Positions 48,113-57,582 are shown, counted from the stretch's first letter. The stretch: 64,000 nt of DNA from [Clostridium] symbiosum (GCA_036419695.1 CP143946.1:2846001-2910000); one strand, 5' to 3'. Made by a program: numbers and translations. Notes: generated by a model not told the origin, from the sequence alone.

Positions 48113-49389
48113 TGCAGAGTACCCCTTTCCTGCCCGGCCTGCTGATCCATCCATTCCATTGCCTCTTCCACCGTCTCGCCCGACAGAAGCTTCTTCGATA
48201 CCTCCGCCGTCAGGTTCCAAATCGAAAGATCCAGCAGTCCGTCCGTGCCTATAACAGTCCTGCCCGACTGATAGCAGGAAATCAGCGGGCTGAGCGCATC
48301 CACAGAAGAGGGCACGCTGTTCTTCAGCGGGCTGAGGGAGCACTGCTGATCCGCAAACTTCTGTATGTTATCCGGTCTTGTAAAATATTCCACAAATCTG
48401 ACCGCTGCCTCCGGGTGTTCACTCTCCGCATTTACGCTCAGCCGTGTGTCCGCATTAATTACCGCCAGAGTCCCGTCCGGCAGCACAGGATATGGAAATA
48501 CCTGAAAATCAAACTTCGGCTCCATCCCTGTAAGCCGTCCTGCCGCCCAGGCTCCTGTGAGCATAAAAGGCGATTCTCCTTTTGCAAACTCGATCAGGTC
48601 ATCCGACGTTTTCATCGTGTTCCGTGCTTTCTCCCCATCAATATATCCCCTTGCAATAAATGATTCCGCCAGTGAAAAACCCGGTTCAAGATACGTGCTC
48701 AGTGATTCCCGGCCGGTGTTTAAGCGTTCGAACACCTCTCTTTGGCGGTTCTCCTGATACACGCTGAAAAAGCCCTGTCCAATTGCAAGCGTTTTTAAGG
48801 ATATATCATTATTGGCAATCACGGGTGTGATTCCACGTTCCGTAAAACTGCTGCAGACGCTTTCCCACTCACCGAGATTTTCCGGTACGTCCTGCCCGTA
48901 CTTCTTCAGGAGATCCATGTTACAGTAAAGGCCAAATACCGATACCGAGGTGGGCATCCAGTAAATCTTTCCCTCATCTTCCATCTGTATCAGCATACTG
49001 TCCGCATAATTGGAAACCGTGCCGACCCCGGACAGGTCCGCCAGCTGGCCATTTTTCTTAAGTTCCAGCACCATATCATGGTTTACCATGAATACATCGT
49101 CACCTTTACCGGCTTTCATCCGCTTACTTAGGGCATCATAGTATTCGGCCCCCTTCAGGCTCTCATAGGACACACGGATATCCGGATTTTCTTTCATAAA
49201 TCCGGATAATATCTCCTCTATTACCGTGACATTTTCTGTCTCATATTTATTGCCGAAAAAGGTGATTACAACAGGCTCTTCTTCGGCTGTGCCATAATTC
49301 ACTTCCGAACTGCGGCTCTTACAGCCCGCCAGTAAAAGGAAACTTAATAATAACACCGCACAGCCGCCCCAATTTTTCTTACCTCTCAT
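48109..49389 (-). CDS. Extracellular solute-binding lipoprotein (sugar type), orphan
   Basis: This 426-residue protein has a lipobox signal (LLLSFLLLAGCKS, Cys near 23) and the family 1 solute-binding fold (VVITFFGNKYETENVTVIEE; WMPTSVSVFGLYCNMDLLKKYGQ given as WMPTSVSVFGLYCNMD). No ABC permease or ATPase genes adjoin. Its stop overlaps the kinase start, so it most likely serves as a ligand-presenting receptor subunit and not in transport. It is divergent from the GntR-like regulator across a 248-base gap. Confidence 0.88.
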   Translation of the reverse strand: MRGKKNWGGCAVLLLSFLLLAGCKSRSSEVNYGTAEEEPVVITFFGNKYETENVTVIEEILSGFMKENPDIRVSYESLKGAEYYDALSKRMKAGKGDDVFMVNHDMVLELKKNGQLADLSGVGTVSNYADSMLIQMEDEGKIYWMPTSVSVFGLYCNMDLLKKYGQDVPENLGEWESVCSSFTERGITPVIANNDISLKTLAIGQGFFSVYQENRQREVFERLNTGRESLSTYLEPGFSLAESFIARGYIDGEKARNTMKTSDDLIEFAKGESPFMLTGAWAAGRLTGMEPKFDFQVFPYPVLPDGTLAVINADTRLSVNAESEHPEAAVRFVEYFTRPDNIQKFADQQCSLSPLKNSVPSSVDALSPLISCYQSGRTVIGTDGLLDLSIWNLTAEVSKKLLSGETVEEAMEWMDQQAGQERGTLQ

Positions 49390-49637
49390 TCTTTATCCCC
49401 CCATCTGGTCAGAAAGACCGGAGAAGCCCAACTCTGTCCATATATGTATCACATTATTTTAACATAGAACAGGTCGATAAGCAATCTTTTATAGCCGGCC
49501 GAACCGGCAAAATAGAAAGCCCGGCGTCAGTTTCCCCTGAAATTTGGCCCGGTTATTACAGCGGTTTAATGTAGTAAACTGTCCGCAATCATGGTATACT
49601 GGTTACGTTATCAGAAATCGAAAAATGAGGTGAGTAC

Positions 49638-51080
49638 GTGAAAAATGATATGGAACGGTGTCAGGTCGTATATGGTGTTCTAAAGACGCATATTCAATTT
49701 GGCGCCTACCGTTTTGGCGACGTTCTCCCTACGATGGAAAACAACACTGAAAACTTCCTGGTATCTCTTGATACCATACGCAGTGCTTATCTCCAGCTGG
49801 AACGGGAGGGATATGTCACCCTGTCCCAAAACGTGGGGTCTACGGTAATAAAGGATTACAGCGATCGGGAAATCGAAGAGAATGTCCAGCTTTTCTTTTC
49901 TCTTCGAAAGCACGCCCTGATTGATTTAAGTAAATCGCTGCGGCCGCTCTTCACCAATGCCCAATGGCTCGGCCTGAAAAATGCCCCTTCGGAAATTTAT
50001 GCCAATATGATGGAACTGAAGAAAAACCACGGTCTGCAGCCCTTTATTGCATTTAACCATATTATGCAGGCATACGATTCCCTGGGCAACGACCTGCTCA
50101 CCCGGCTTCTCTGGCAGGTCTACATGTTTTTTGAAGCCCCCTTTTTATGTGTCCCCAAGAATCCATGGTATGATTTTGCCGTCAACGAATTTTCGCCGTT
50201 GTCTTTGGAATACTGCCTTAACCGGGACTGGGATTCACTTCACGGACTAATCCGCCGGACCCAGGACTCTCTGTCCATGTCCTTATGCCGTTTTTATGAG
50301 GAGCGGATTACGCTGACGGCACCGGAGGAAATTTCTTTTACATGGAATTCTTATAAAAAGGCATCGCAGATATGCTATTCCCTGGCCATGGATTTGCTGA
50401 TCGATATCAGCCTCGGCCGCTATCCGGCCAACACCCTGCTGCCCTCCCTGAATAGGCTGTCCAAAGAAAGGAACGTATCCGTCAGCACGGCCCGCCGTAC
50501 GATCTCCCTTCTCAACGGCATCGGCGCGGTCCAGTCCGTCAAACGGATTGGAACCATGGTTCTTTCGTTTGATGAGACGGCCGTTAACTGCGATTTTTCC
50601 AACCCGGTGGTCCGCAGACGTCTTATGGATATGGCACAGAGCCTGCAGATTCTAACCCTGTCCTGCAAAGCAGTCTCCGAGATTACAATTCCGGAATTAA
50701 ATGCAGCGGAAATACAGAAAGGCAGCGAACAGCTGGCCACAATGGAAACGCGGAGGATGTATCAGCCGATTGCCTACGACGCCCTGGATCTTCTGAGGCA
50801 GTTCGCTCCCTGTCAGGCAGTCCGTACCATCTATGGTGAGCTGTTAAAGCAGCTCTTCTGGGGATATGGTCTGCGCAGTATGTGGAAAGACGGTGGCGGA
50901 CAGACGGACTTTTACATTTCATATTACAAAGCTCTGCTGCAGTCGCTGAAAGAGAAGGATTCCGTCCTCTTTTCCGGAAAGCTGGAAGAACTCATGATTC
51001 ATGAATTCCGCCTTACAATCTCCAAACTGGTTCAACTGGGAATCGAAGAAGCAAAAGGACTCCTTATCCCGGATCTTTAG
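49638..51080 (+). CDS. Regulator with two GntR-type winged helices
   Basis: This 480-residue protein has one winged HTH at residues 8-72 (YRFGDVLPTMENNTENFLVS, SLDTIRSAYLQLEREGYV). A second is near 255-315 (PANTLLPSLNRLSKERNVSV, STARRTISLLNGIG). The rest is helical and of unknown fold. Two GntR domains in one chain is unusual. It is divergent from the binding protein-kinase operon and upstream of the second kinase, so it may control either. A strong terminator follows. Confidence 0.75.
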   Translation: MKNDMERCQVVYGVLKTHIQFGAYRFGDVLPTMENNTENFLVSLDTIRSAYLQLEREGYVTLSQNVGSTVIKDYSDREIEENVQLFFSLRKHALIDLSKSLRPLFTNAQWLGLKNAPSEIYANMMELKKNHGLQPFIAFNHIMQAYDSLGNDLLTRLLWQVYMFFEAPFLCVPKNPWYDFAVNEFSPLSLEYCLNRDWDSLHGLIRRTQDSLSMSLCRFYEERITLTAPEEISFTWNSYKKASQICYSLAMDLLIDISLGRYPANTLLPSLNRLSKERNVSVSTARRTISLLNGIGAVQSVKRIGTMVLSFDETAVNCDFSNPVVRRRLMDMAQSLQILTLSCKAVSEITIPELNAAEIQKGSEQLATMETRRMYQPIAYDALDLLRQFAPCQAVRTIYGELLKQLFWGYGLRSMWKDGGGQTDFYISYYKALLQSLKEKDSVLFSGKLEELMIHEFRLTISKLVQLGIEEAKGLLIPDL

Positions 51081-51106
51081 CAGAATCATTTGGCCTTATA
51101 AATATA

Positions 51107-51148
51107 GGAAGAGTGTGCCGCCGTTAAACCGTCCCGGCACACTCTTCC
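51107..51148 (+). terminator. Strong terminator after the double-GntR gene
   Basis: GGAAGAGTGTGCCG and CGGCACACTCTTCC pair perfectly over 14 bp and are followed by TTTTT on the plus strand. Confidence 0.95.
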
Positions 51149-51545
51149 TTTTTCATTTCTTTTTTTTAATTCCTCCCTCCTTTCTTCTCCCTCCCTTTTC
51201 CTCCCTGCGTGATCTTCCATATTCTCTCTGTTATTCCGGTTTATTTTCATGCCGCTGTTTCAGTTGATATTTATAATCTCCTTTGCTATACCGATAGCAA
51301 TCAGAATGATTATGAATATAAGCAAAGCAGTATTTTCAGACGTTTGGGAAGATAAACATGATAAAATAACAGATCAGGCCAATTTAAAATTCCAGATGGG
51401 GACATCAGTCTCCAGGTGGGAATATTGAAAGACCGTATAGACGAATCTCTCTCCATTGAAGAAATGATCGTCAGTTTTGTTCAGCTGCCGGGGTACACGG
51501 CCGGGGATATGGAACGCTGTTTCCGGATAAACGCGGCTCCCTTAA
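51149..51545. other. Leader of the second kinase gene, possibly holding a decayed N-terminus
   Basis: About 400 bases separate the terminator from the kinase frame. An 83-codon open frame at 51416-51667 overlaps the kinase start in another frame and might be a remnant of its original N-terminal part. A pair of related motifs (CCAGATGGGGACA and TCTCCAGGTGGG) lies near 51390-51420. I saw no clear promoter. Confidence 0.35.
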
Positions 51546-53969
51546 GTGGTGCAGCCCGTATGTTTTCTTTTGTTAAATGCAGACGAATACCTGCCAAAGT
51601 CCCGTTACCGTACCCACCTGCACAGAACTTCCAGAAGACGCTCGTTCTCGTTCGGTTTTGCCAGTGATTCATACGAAGGCAATGCTTATGTCAGTGATAT
51701 CGATACTTACGAGCTTTTGTACCTGAATCAGACTTCCTGCGGGGTTCTCGGCATGCTTGCGCCGAAAGCGGTGGGCCGTAAATGTTATGAGGTAATCCAG
51801 GGGCGTACCTCCCCCTGCCCCTTCTGCACCAACGATAAATTGTGTAAGGAAGAATTTTATAACTGGGAATTTTATAATCCCACCCTGGGACGGACATTTA
51901 TGATCCGTAATCTGGAAATCGACTGGGAAGGACACCGGGCGCGTCTTGAACTCTCCCATGATGCGTTCAGCGCAGAGTTCAAGCTGGCAAAAAAGGACCA
52001 GGAGCGGGATGCGCTGATTAACAGCGTCCATGGCGGATTCGCGCGTGTGGACGCCAGAGATATGAGAACGATCCTCTGGTACGGCGGCGGTTTTCTGGAT
52101 TTAATCGGTTATACAAAGGAGGAGTTTGAACAGGAACTCCATTCCCAGTGTACCTATGTGCATCCGGACGACATTGCAGAGATAACCGATATCATGGATC
52201 ATTCAAGGGTGAGCAATACGCCTACAGCCGCAGAGGGACGTATCGTCACATTTCATGGAGACATCAAAATACTTGCGCTGTCGTTCAGCTTTGTCAGCGC
52301 CGAAGACAGTTGGGACGGCATCCCCTCCTATTACAGCGTGGGCCTTGACGTGACCAGGGAACGGATGGAACAGGCGCGGCAGAGACAGGTTCTCGAGGAC
52401 GCCTGTAAGACAGCCCAGATTGCCAGTGACGCCAAGACCAACTTCCTGTCCTCCATGTCCCATGATATCCGTACGCCTATGAACGCCATCATAAGCATGT
52501 CGGTCATCGCACAGTCAAACTTAAACTCCCCGGAGAAAATACAGGACTGCCTTACAAAAATCAACACGGCCAGCCGCCATCTGCTGAATCTGATTAACGA
52601 GGTCCTGGATATGTCCAAAATTGAAAGCGGAAAGATCGATTTGACGTCAGAAGATGTCTCGCTTCCGAAGCTGATTGAAGATGTGATGGATGTGTTCCGT
52701 CCCCTGGTCGCAGAAAAGCATCAGACACTGCAGGTAAATGCCAACCGGGTCCGCCATGAAAAAGTTGTGACGGACGGAGGACGTCTGCAGCAGGTACTTG
52801 TAAATCTGCTTTCCAACGCTATAAAATATACACCCGAAGGCGGAACCATCAAGCTGCGTATCCAGGAGACCCCCTCCTTTGCAAAGGGGAAGGGACAGTA
52901 CTCCTTCGTCGTCACCGACTCCGGAATCGGGATGCATGAGGATTTTATCTCCCATCTTTTTGAACCCTTCTCCCGGGCGGACGACGCCAGAATCAATAAT
53001 ATCCAGGGTACCGGCCTCGGCATGGCAATTACACAGAATATCGTCCGCATGATGAACGGCACCATCGAAGTGAAAAGCACTCCGGGAAAGGGCAGCCAGT
53101 TTGTCGTTGCCGTCACCTTCGATTTGAGCGAAGAGCCGGAAAACGATGACGCCGAGCTGGCCGGGCTGCCGGTTTTGATCGTGGATGATGACCGGATTAT
53201 CTGTGAAAGCGTCTCAGAGATTCTGAATGAACTGGGCATGCAGTGCAGCTGGGTACTGTCCGGGCGTGAGGCCGTCAGCCGTGTCGCTGCGGCCCATGAA
53301 GCTTCGGATGATTTCTTTGCCGTGATCCTGGACTGGATCATGCCGGACATCGACGGTTTGGAGACATTAAAGCTGATTCGGAAAAAAGTCGGCACGGATA
53401 CACCGGTTATCATTATTTCCGCCTATGACTTTTCCGAAATTGAGGAGCAGTTCCGTGCGGCAGGCGCGGATGCCTTCATCACCAAGCCGCTGTTTAAGTC
53501 AAAGATGGTACACACCTTCCATAAATTCTGCAGAATCGACCGTTCCGATACCCGGGGCGCCCTGCGTGAGCGGGCGGATGCCGCTTTAGCCGGTAAGAAG
53601 CTTCTGCTGGCAGAGGATAATGAGCTCAACCGCGAAATCGCAGTCGAGCTGCTTGAAACACACGGTTTTCTGATTGATACGGCGGAAAACGGCTTAACCG
53701 CGGTCAATCGGTTTGAAGCCTCCGCCCCCGGAGAATATGCCGGTATTCTGATGGATATTCAAATGCCTGTGATGGACGGATATAAGGCAACGCAGACAAT
53801 CCGCGCCCTGAAGCGCGGGGACGCCTCTGCCGTTCCTATTCTTGCCCTGACGGCCAATGCATTTGCATCCGATATCGGAAAGGCCCACAGCGCGGGAATG
53901 AATGACCATATCGCAAAGCCGATTGATATCGGAATACTCATGGAGACCCTGCGGCGGTGGATTATATAG
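51546..53969 (+). CDS. Soluble hybrid sensor histidine kinase with two receiver domains
   Basis: The frame encodes up to 807 residues. A PAS-like domain with Cys pattern SPCPFCTNDKLC begins near residue 45 (NAYVSDIDTYELLYLNQT). A second PAS follows (GGFARVDARDMRTILWYGGG), then HisKA (SMSHDIRTPMNAIISM), HATPase (NLLSNAIKYT, GTGLGMAI) and receivers with ILDWIMPDIDG and LMDIQMPVMDG. No membrane helix is seen. The GTG start has no ribosome-binding site and the first 40 residues look unlike the family, so the N-terminus may be frameshifted or the start wrong. Confidence 0.85.
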   Translation: MVQPVCFLLLNADEYLPKSRYRTHLHRTSRRRSFSFGFASDSYEGNAYVSDIDTYELLYLNQTSCGVLGMLAPKAVGRKCYEVIQGRTSPCPFCTNDKLCKEEFYNWEFYNPTLGRTFMIRNLEIDWEGHRARLELSHDAFSAEFKLAKKDQERDALINSVHGGFARVDARDMRTILWYGGGFLDLIGYTKEEFEQELHSQCTYVHPDDIAEITDIMDHSRVSNTPTAAEGRIVTFHGDIKILALSFSFVSAEDSWDGIPSYYSVGLDVTRERMEQARQRQVLEDACKTAQIASDAKTNFLSSMSHDIRTPMNAIISMSVIAQSNLNSPEKIQDCLTKINTASRHLLNLINEVLDMSKIESGKIDLTSEDVSLPKLIEDVMDVFRPLVAEKHQTLQVNANRVRHEKVVTDGGRLQQVLVNLLSNAIKYTPEGGTIKLRIQETPSFAKGKGQYSFVVTDSGIGMHEDFISHLFEPFSRADDARINNIQGTGLGMAITQNIVRMMNGTIEVKSTPGKGSQFVVAVTFDLSEEPENDDAELAGLPVLIVDDDRIICESVSEILNELGMQCSWVLSGREAVSRVAAAHEASDDFFAVILDWIMPDIDGLETLKLIRKKVGTDTPVIIISAYDFSEIEEQFRAAGADAFITKPLFKSKMVHTFHKFCRIDRSDTRGALRERADAALAGKKLLLAEDNELNREIAVELLETHGFLIDTAENGLTAVNRFEASAPGEYAGILMDIQMPVMDGYKATQTIRALKRGDASAVPILALTANAFASDIGKAHSAGMNDHIAKPIDIGILMETLRRWII

Positions 53970-54112
53970 CGCTTTCATTTATCCTCCGCTATTTTTCAAT
54001 GGACTGATTCAAGCCGTCAATTCTCAGGTTATTATAAATCCTGCTTTTGGCGGCTTTTTCCCTGGTCAGATGTAAATTTGCCGCATTGTTTTTCCGGTTA
54101 TTTCCACGTAAA

Positions 54113-54146
54113 CAAGGCCTGTAGGATATAAACCCTACAGGCCTTG
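54113..54146 (-). terminator. Terminator after rpmF
   Basis: CAAGGCCTGTAGG and CCTACAGGCCTTG pair perfectly over 13 bp around a short AT loop, followed by TTTACG on the minus strand. It ends the DUF177-rpmF transcript, so plsX does not depend on this operon. Confidence 0.9.
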
Positions 54147-54173
54147 ACTTCGCTTTTCTTGCTCAGCAGAAAA

Positions 54174-54356
54174 TTAGTCTTCTACTTTGATGATCTCTTT
54201 TTTATTGTAAGAGCCACAAGCTTTGCATACTCTGTGAGGCATCATTAATGCGCCACATTTGCTGCACTTTACTAAGTTTGGAGCGCTCATCTTCCAGTTA
54301 GCCCTGCGGCTGTCTCTTCTTGCTTTGGAAGATTTGTTCTTTGGACAGATAGACAT
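54174..54356 (-). CDS. rpmF: 50S ribosomal protein L32
   Basis: This 60-residue protein starts MSICPKNKSSKARRDSRRAN and has the four-cysteine zinc site CSKCGALMMPHRVCKACG. Length and motifs are typical of zinc-dependent L32. It follows DUF177 by two bases, the conserved arrangement. Confidence 0.97.
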   Translation of the reverse strand: MSICPKNKSSKARRDSRRANWKMSAPNLVKCSKCGALMMPHRVCKACGSYNKKEIIKVED

Positions 54357-54358
54357 GG

Positions 54359-54883
54359 TTACACCTCCTTAAATTGATTAAAAATCTCCTGGATAACTGA
54401 CATCCGTGGATCGAGCGACCTAGTGTCACAGGTACAAGTCTCGTGATTGAGATTTGTTCCACATCTATTGCAAATCCCTTTGCAGTCTTCGCTGCACAGG
54501 ACTCTCATAGGCAAGCTCAGTAGCAGTTCGTTACAAACCAACTGGTCTACATCCAGACTATAACCGCTTAAATACGGCTCTTCATCCAAACTGTCTTCCT
54601 GTTCCTCCCCCTTGCCGAGATCAAGCTCCCGATCAAATGTAAGTTCACAGACAAAAGATACAGGCTCAAGGCATCTGGCACAGGGTGCCTCCACGGTAAC
54701 GGAAAGTTGTCCCGACATCGTGAATTTCTTGCCGCCGATATTCGCTATCTCAAGTTCAAATGGTTCCGCCTTCAAAATCGTATAAACATCGCCGCTGAAT
54801 TTGATGGAAGCAAGTTCGAATGATACCGTATAAACCTTTCTTTTCCCTTCACAGGTAAAAAGTTCAGATAAATTTATCAGCAT
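54359..54883 (-). CDS. DUF177 (YceD-like) protein
   Basis: This 174-residue protein has the DUF177 core EAPCARCLEPVSFVCELTFD and the second Cys pair CSEDCKGICNRCGTNLN. The family is linked to 23S rRNA and large-subunit assembly and is nearly always upstream of rpmF, as here. The ATG follows an AGGAG box and a consensus promoter. Confidence 0.93.
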   Translation of the reverse strand: MLINLSELFTCEGKRKVYTVSFELASIKFSGDVYTILKAEPFELEIANIGGKKFTMSGQLSVTVEAPCARCLEPVSFVCELTFDRELDLGKGEEQEDSLDEEPYLSGYSLDVDQLVCNELLLSLPMRVLCSEDCKGICNRCGTNLNHETCTCDTRSLDPRMSVIQEIFNQFKEV

Positions 54884-54909
54884 ACTAATCTCCTAATACG
54901 CACTATGAT

Positions 54910-54938
54910 ATTATACATAGCGGTTTCTTGTTTGTCAA
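54910..54938 (-). promoter_or_regulatory. Consensus promoter of DUF177-rpmF
   Basis: TTGACA and TATAAT are separated by 17 bases on the minus strand, 27 bases upstream of the DUF177 ATG. The start would lie close to the ribosome-binding site, giving a short leader. Confidence 0.92.
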
Positions 54939-55012
54939 TGCTTATTTTGTATATTATTCCAAATTTTCGACAAATTTTATACCACATCTGCCGCTCTTCT
55001 CAAAGCCGGGTT

Positions 55013-55045
55013 CAGGCAGAGCCGCAATTCCTGCAGCTCTGCCTG
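55013..55045 (-). terminator. Hairpin after ackA
   Basis: CAGGCAGAGC and GCTCTGCCTG pair perfectly over 10 bp. No U-tract follows on the minus strand (AACCCGG), so it may be a Rho-aided terminator or an mRNA 3' stabiliser. Confidence 0.6.
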
Positions 55046-55068
55046 TCCGGTATTATAAACTGAATCAA

Positions 55069-56259
55069 TTATTTTACAAGGGCCAGAGTCTCTCTTGCGA
55101 TTGCAAGCTCTTCGTTGGTCGGTACAAGAAGAACTTTCACTTTGGAGTCGTCGGTAGAGATAATTCTCTCCTCACCTCTTACGTTGTTCCTTTCGTCGTC
55201 GATTTTAACGCCAAGGTAGCTGAGGTTCGCACACACATTCTTTCTCAGTTCCTTATTGTTCTCGCCGATGCCTGCCGTAAATGCGATGGCATCCACACCG
55301 TTCATAACTGCTGCGTAAGCGCCTACATATTTGATTACTCTGTAATCGAAGATGTCGAGAGCAAGCTGGGCTTTGGTATTGCCTGACGCAGCGGCATCCT
55401 CTAAGTCACGTCCGTCGCTGGAGAGGCAGGAAATTCCGAGAAGGCCGGATTTCTTGTTCAGCACTTCCATAAGCTCGTCAAGGTTCTTGTTCTCTTTCTT
55501 GCCGACATACTCTAAGATAGCCGGATCGATGTCACCAGAACGTGTTCCCATTACAAGACCCTCGAGTGGAGTAAGTCCCATGCTGGTGTCTACGGATTTG
55601 CCGCAGTCAACTGCAGATACGCTGGCTCCGTTGCCAAGGTGGCAAACGATAATCTTCATCTCTTCGTATGGCTTTCCAACAATCTCAGCCGTTCTCTTGG
55701 ATACGTAGCTGTGGGATGTTCCGTGGAAACCGTATCTTCTTACTTTGTAGTTCTCATAGTACTCATAAGGAAGACCGTAGATAAATGCTTTCTCAGGCAT
55801 TGTCTGATGGAAAGCTGTGTCGAATACGGCTACCATCGGTACGCCCGGCATCAGTACCTGACATGCATGGATTCCGATCAGGTTGGCCGGATTGTGTAAT
55901 GGAGCAAGCTCATTGCACTCTTCGATGGCTTTTAAGGACTCCTCGTTGATAATGCAGGAGGAAGTGAATTTCTCACCGCCGTGTACGACACGGTGTCCTA
56001 CTGCGCCTACTTCGGAAAGGCTCTTGATAACGCCTGTCTTCTCGTTGGTCAGCGCTTTGATGACAGCGTCGATTGCCTCCGTATGGGTCGGCATGGAAAC
56101 GTCGGATTTCTCCTTCTCTCCGCCTTCCGGCTGGTACGTAAGCTTTCCGTCAATTCCAATTCTCTCGCAAAGGCCTTTTGCCAGAACTTCCTCAGAAGCA
56201 GAGTTGATTAACTGGTATTTTAAAGATGAACTGCCACAGTTGATTACTAATATATTCAT
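55069..56259 (-). CDS. ackA: Acetate kinase
   Basis: This 396-residue ASKHA-fold enzyme converts acetyl-phosphate and ADP to acetate and ATP. The signature NILVINCGSSSLKYQL is at the start. GFHGTSHSYV and the ADP-binding HLGNGASVSAV lie in the middle, and VDAIAFTAGIGENN near residue 320. It follows pta by 65 bases and completes the acetate-forming pathway of a fermentative anaerobe. Confidence 0.98.
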   Translation of the reverse strand: MNILVINCGSSSLKYQLINSASEEVLAKGLCERIGIDGKLTYQPEGGEKEKSDVSMPTHTEAIDAVIKALTNEKTGVIKSLSEVGAVGHRVVHGGEKFTSSCIINEESLKAIEECNELAPLHNPANLIGIHACQVLMPGVPMVAVFDTAFHQTMPEKAFIYGLPYEYYENYKVRRYGFHGTSHSYVSKRTAEIVGKPYEEMKIIVCHLGNGASVSAVDCGKSVDTSMGLTPLEGLVMGTRSGDIDPAILEYVGKKENKNLDELMEVLNKKSGLLGISCLSSDGRDLEDAAASGNTKAQLALDIFDYRVIKYVGAYAAVMNGVDAIAFTAGIGENNKELRKNVCANLSYLGVKIDDERNNVRGEERIISTDDSKVKVLLVPTNEELAIARETLALVK

Positions 56260-56324
56260 TTTATTATCCTCTCACTTTTCCATAATCTCATTTAATATTG
56301 CAGAACGGTTCCCGGATGCCGGAA

Positions 56325-57326
56325 TTATGACATCTGAGCCTGTACTGCGGTCAGAGCTACTACACCGACGATATCTTCCGCAGAGCAGCCACGGGATAAA
56401 TCGTTAACCGGTCTGGCGATACCCTGAAGCATTGGGCCGTAAGCTTCCGCTTTAGCAAGTCTCTGCACCAGTTTATATCCGATATTACCACAGTCTAAGT
56501 TCGGGAAAATCAGAACGTTGGCATTGCCTGCCACTTCGCTTCCTTTTGCTTTGGACTTGGCTACTTCCGGTACGATAGCCGCATCAAGCTGTAATTCACC
56601 GTCCAGGTCAAGCTGAGGATATTTCTCGTGTGCAATCTCGGTAGCCTTGATCACCTTGTCAACGAGAGCATGGTGGGCGCTGCCCTTCGTGGAGTGTGAA
56701 AGCATTGCGATGGTTGGTTTCTCACCTACCAGGGCGCGGAAGCTCTTGGCGCTGGAATCTGCGATGGCAGCCAGTTCCTCAGCAGTCGGATCCTGGTTCA
56801 GGCCGCAGTCTGCAAACAGGAAGGTTCCGTTACAGCCAAATTCACAATTCGGCACATCCATGATAAAGAAACCGGATACAAGCTCCGTGCCCGGCGCTGT
56901 CTTTAAAATCTGAAGAGCCGGTCTCAGGGTGTCCGCCGTAGCGTGGCATGCTCCGGCTACCAGGCCGTCCGCATCTTTCTCTTTAACCATCATAACACCG
57001 TAGGTGATGTAGTCGTTCTTCAGGAGCTCTTTTGCTTTTTCAAGAGTCATCCCTTTATGTTTTCTCAGTTCGAATAAGGTATTTGCATAAGATTCAAAGT
57101 TCGGATCCAGGTCCGGGTCTACCACCTTGATTCCTGTAAGATCTACTTCCAACCATCCGGCACCATCCAGGATCTTTTCCTCTTTACCTACCATAATCAG
57201 ATCTGCTGTACCCTCCTCTAAAATCTTAGCGGCTGCAATCAGAGTCCTCTTATCTTTGCTTTCCGGTAAAACGATGGTCTGCTTGTCCTGTTTTGCTTTC
57301 TCTTTCATTAAATCAATAAATGCCAT
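56325..57326 (-). CDS. pta: Phosphate acetyltransferase
   Basis: The 333-residue short-form Pta converts acetyl-CoA to acetyl-phosphate. Conserved parts include VLPESKDKRTLIAAAKILEE, ADGLVAGACHATADTLRPAL and IFPNLDCGNIGYKLVQRL. The ATG at 57326 follows a GAAAGGGG box; the TTG two codons earlier is less likely. It is transcribed with ackA from a good promoter. Confidence 0.97.
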   Translation of the reverse strand: MAFIDLMKEKAKQDKQTIVLPESKDKRTLIAAAKILEEGTADLIMVGKEEKILDGAGWLEVDLTGIKVVDPDLDPNFESYANTLFELRKHKGMTLEKAKELLKNDYITYGVMMVKEKDADGLVAGACHATADTLRPALQILKTAPGTELVSGFFIMDVPNCEFGCNGTFLFADCGLNQDPTAEELAAIADSSAKSFRALVGEKPTIAMLSHSTKGSAHHALVDKVIKATEIAHEKYPQLDLDGELQLDAAIVPEVAKSKAKGSEVAGNANVLIFPNLDCGNIGYKLVQRLAKAEAYGPMLQGIARPVNDLSRGCSAEDIVGVVALTAVQAQMS

Positions 57327-57374
57327 GGTCAAAAAACCCCTTTCATAAGTGTGTGTGTTCTTTATTCTGCTAAC

Positions 57375-57403
57375 ATTATATACTACTTGTTTATTGTATA
57401 CAA
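57375..57403 (-). promoter_or_regulatory. Promoter of pta-ackA
   Basis: TTGTAT and TATAAT are separated by 17 bases on the minus strand, about 50 bases upstream of the pta start. Confidence 0.85.
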
Positions 57404-57503
57404 GAGATAATTTCCATTTTCGGGTTAATTATTTTTTTAACAGGCTTGTTTCTTTTTTAACCGTACTTAACCCTTTACGAAATTTCCTTCCTCTTATATA
57501 ATT

Positions 57504-57582
57504 GTAACCAAATCAGGTGGCCAATATAAGTCTTATTGCAATCTCAACGTTACGGTTCACAGCGATTGTAAAATTTGGTTAC
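57504..57582. repeat. Separated inverted repeat GTAACCAAAT / ATTTGGTTAC
   Basis: Perfect 10-bp arms at 57504-57513 and 57573-57582 lie between the divergent pta and tmcAL genes. They could be the two halves of a looped operator, or a folded leader of tmcAL. The role is unknown. Confidence 0.55.

Noticed and set aside
51416..51667. Separate 83-residue gene before the second kinase
   Set aside because: It overlaps the kinase frame, has no recognisable product and no good ribosome-binding site; it is treated as possible remnant sequence.
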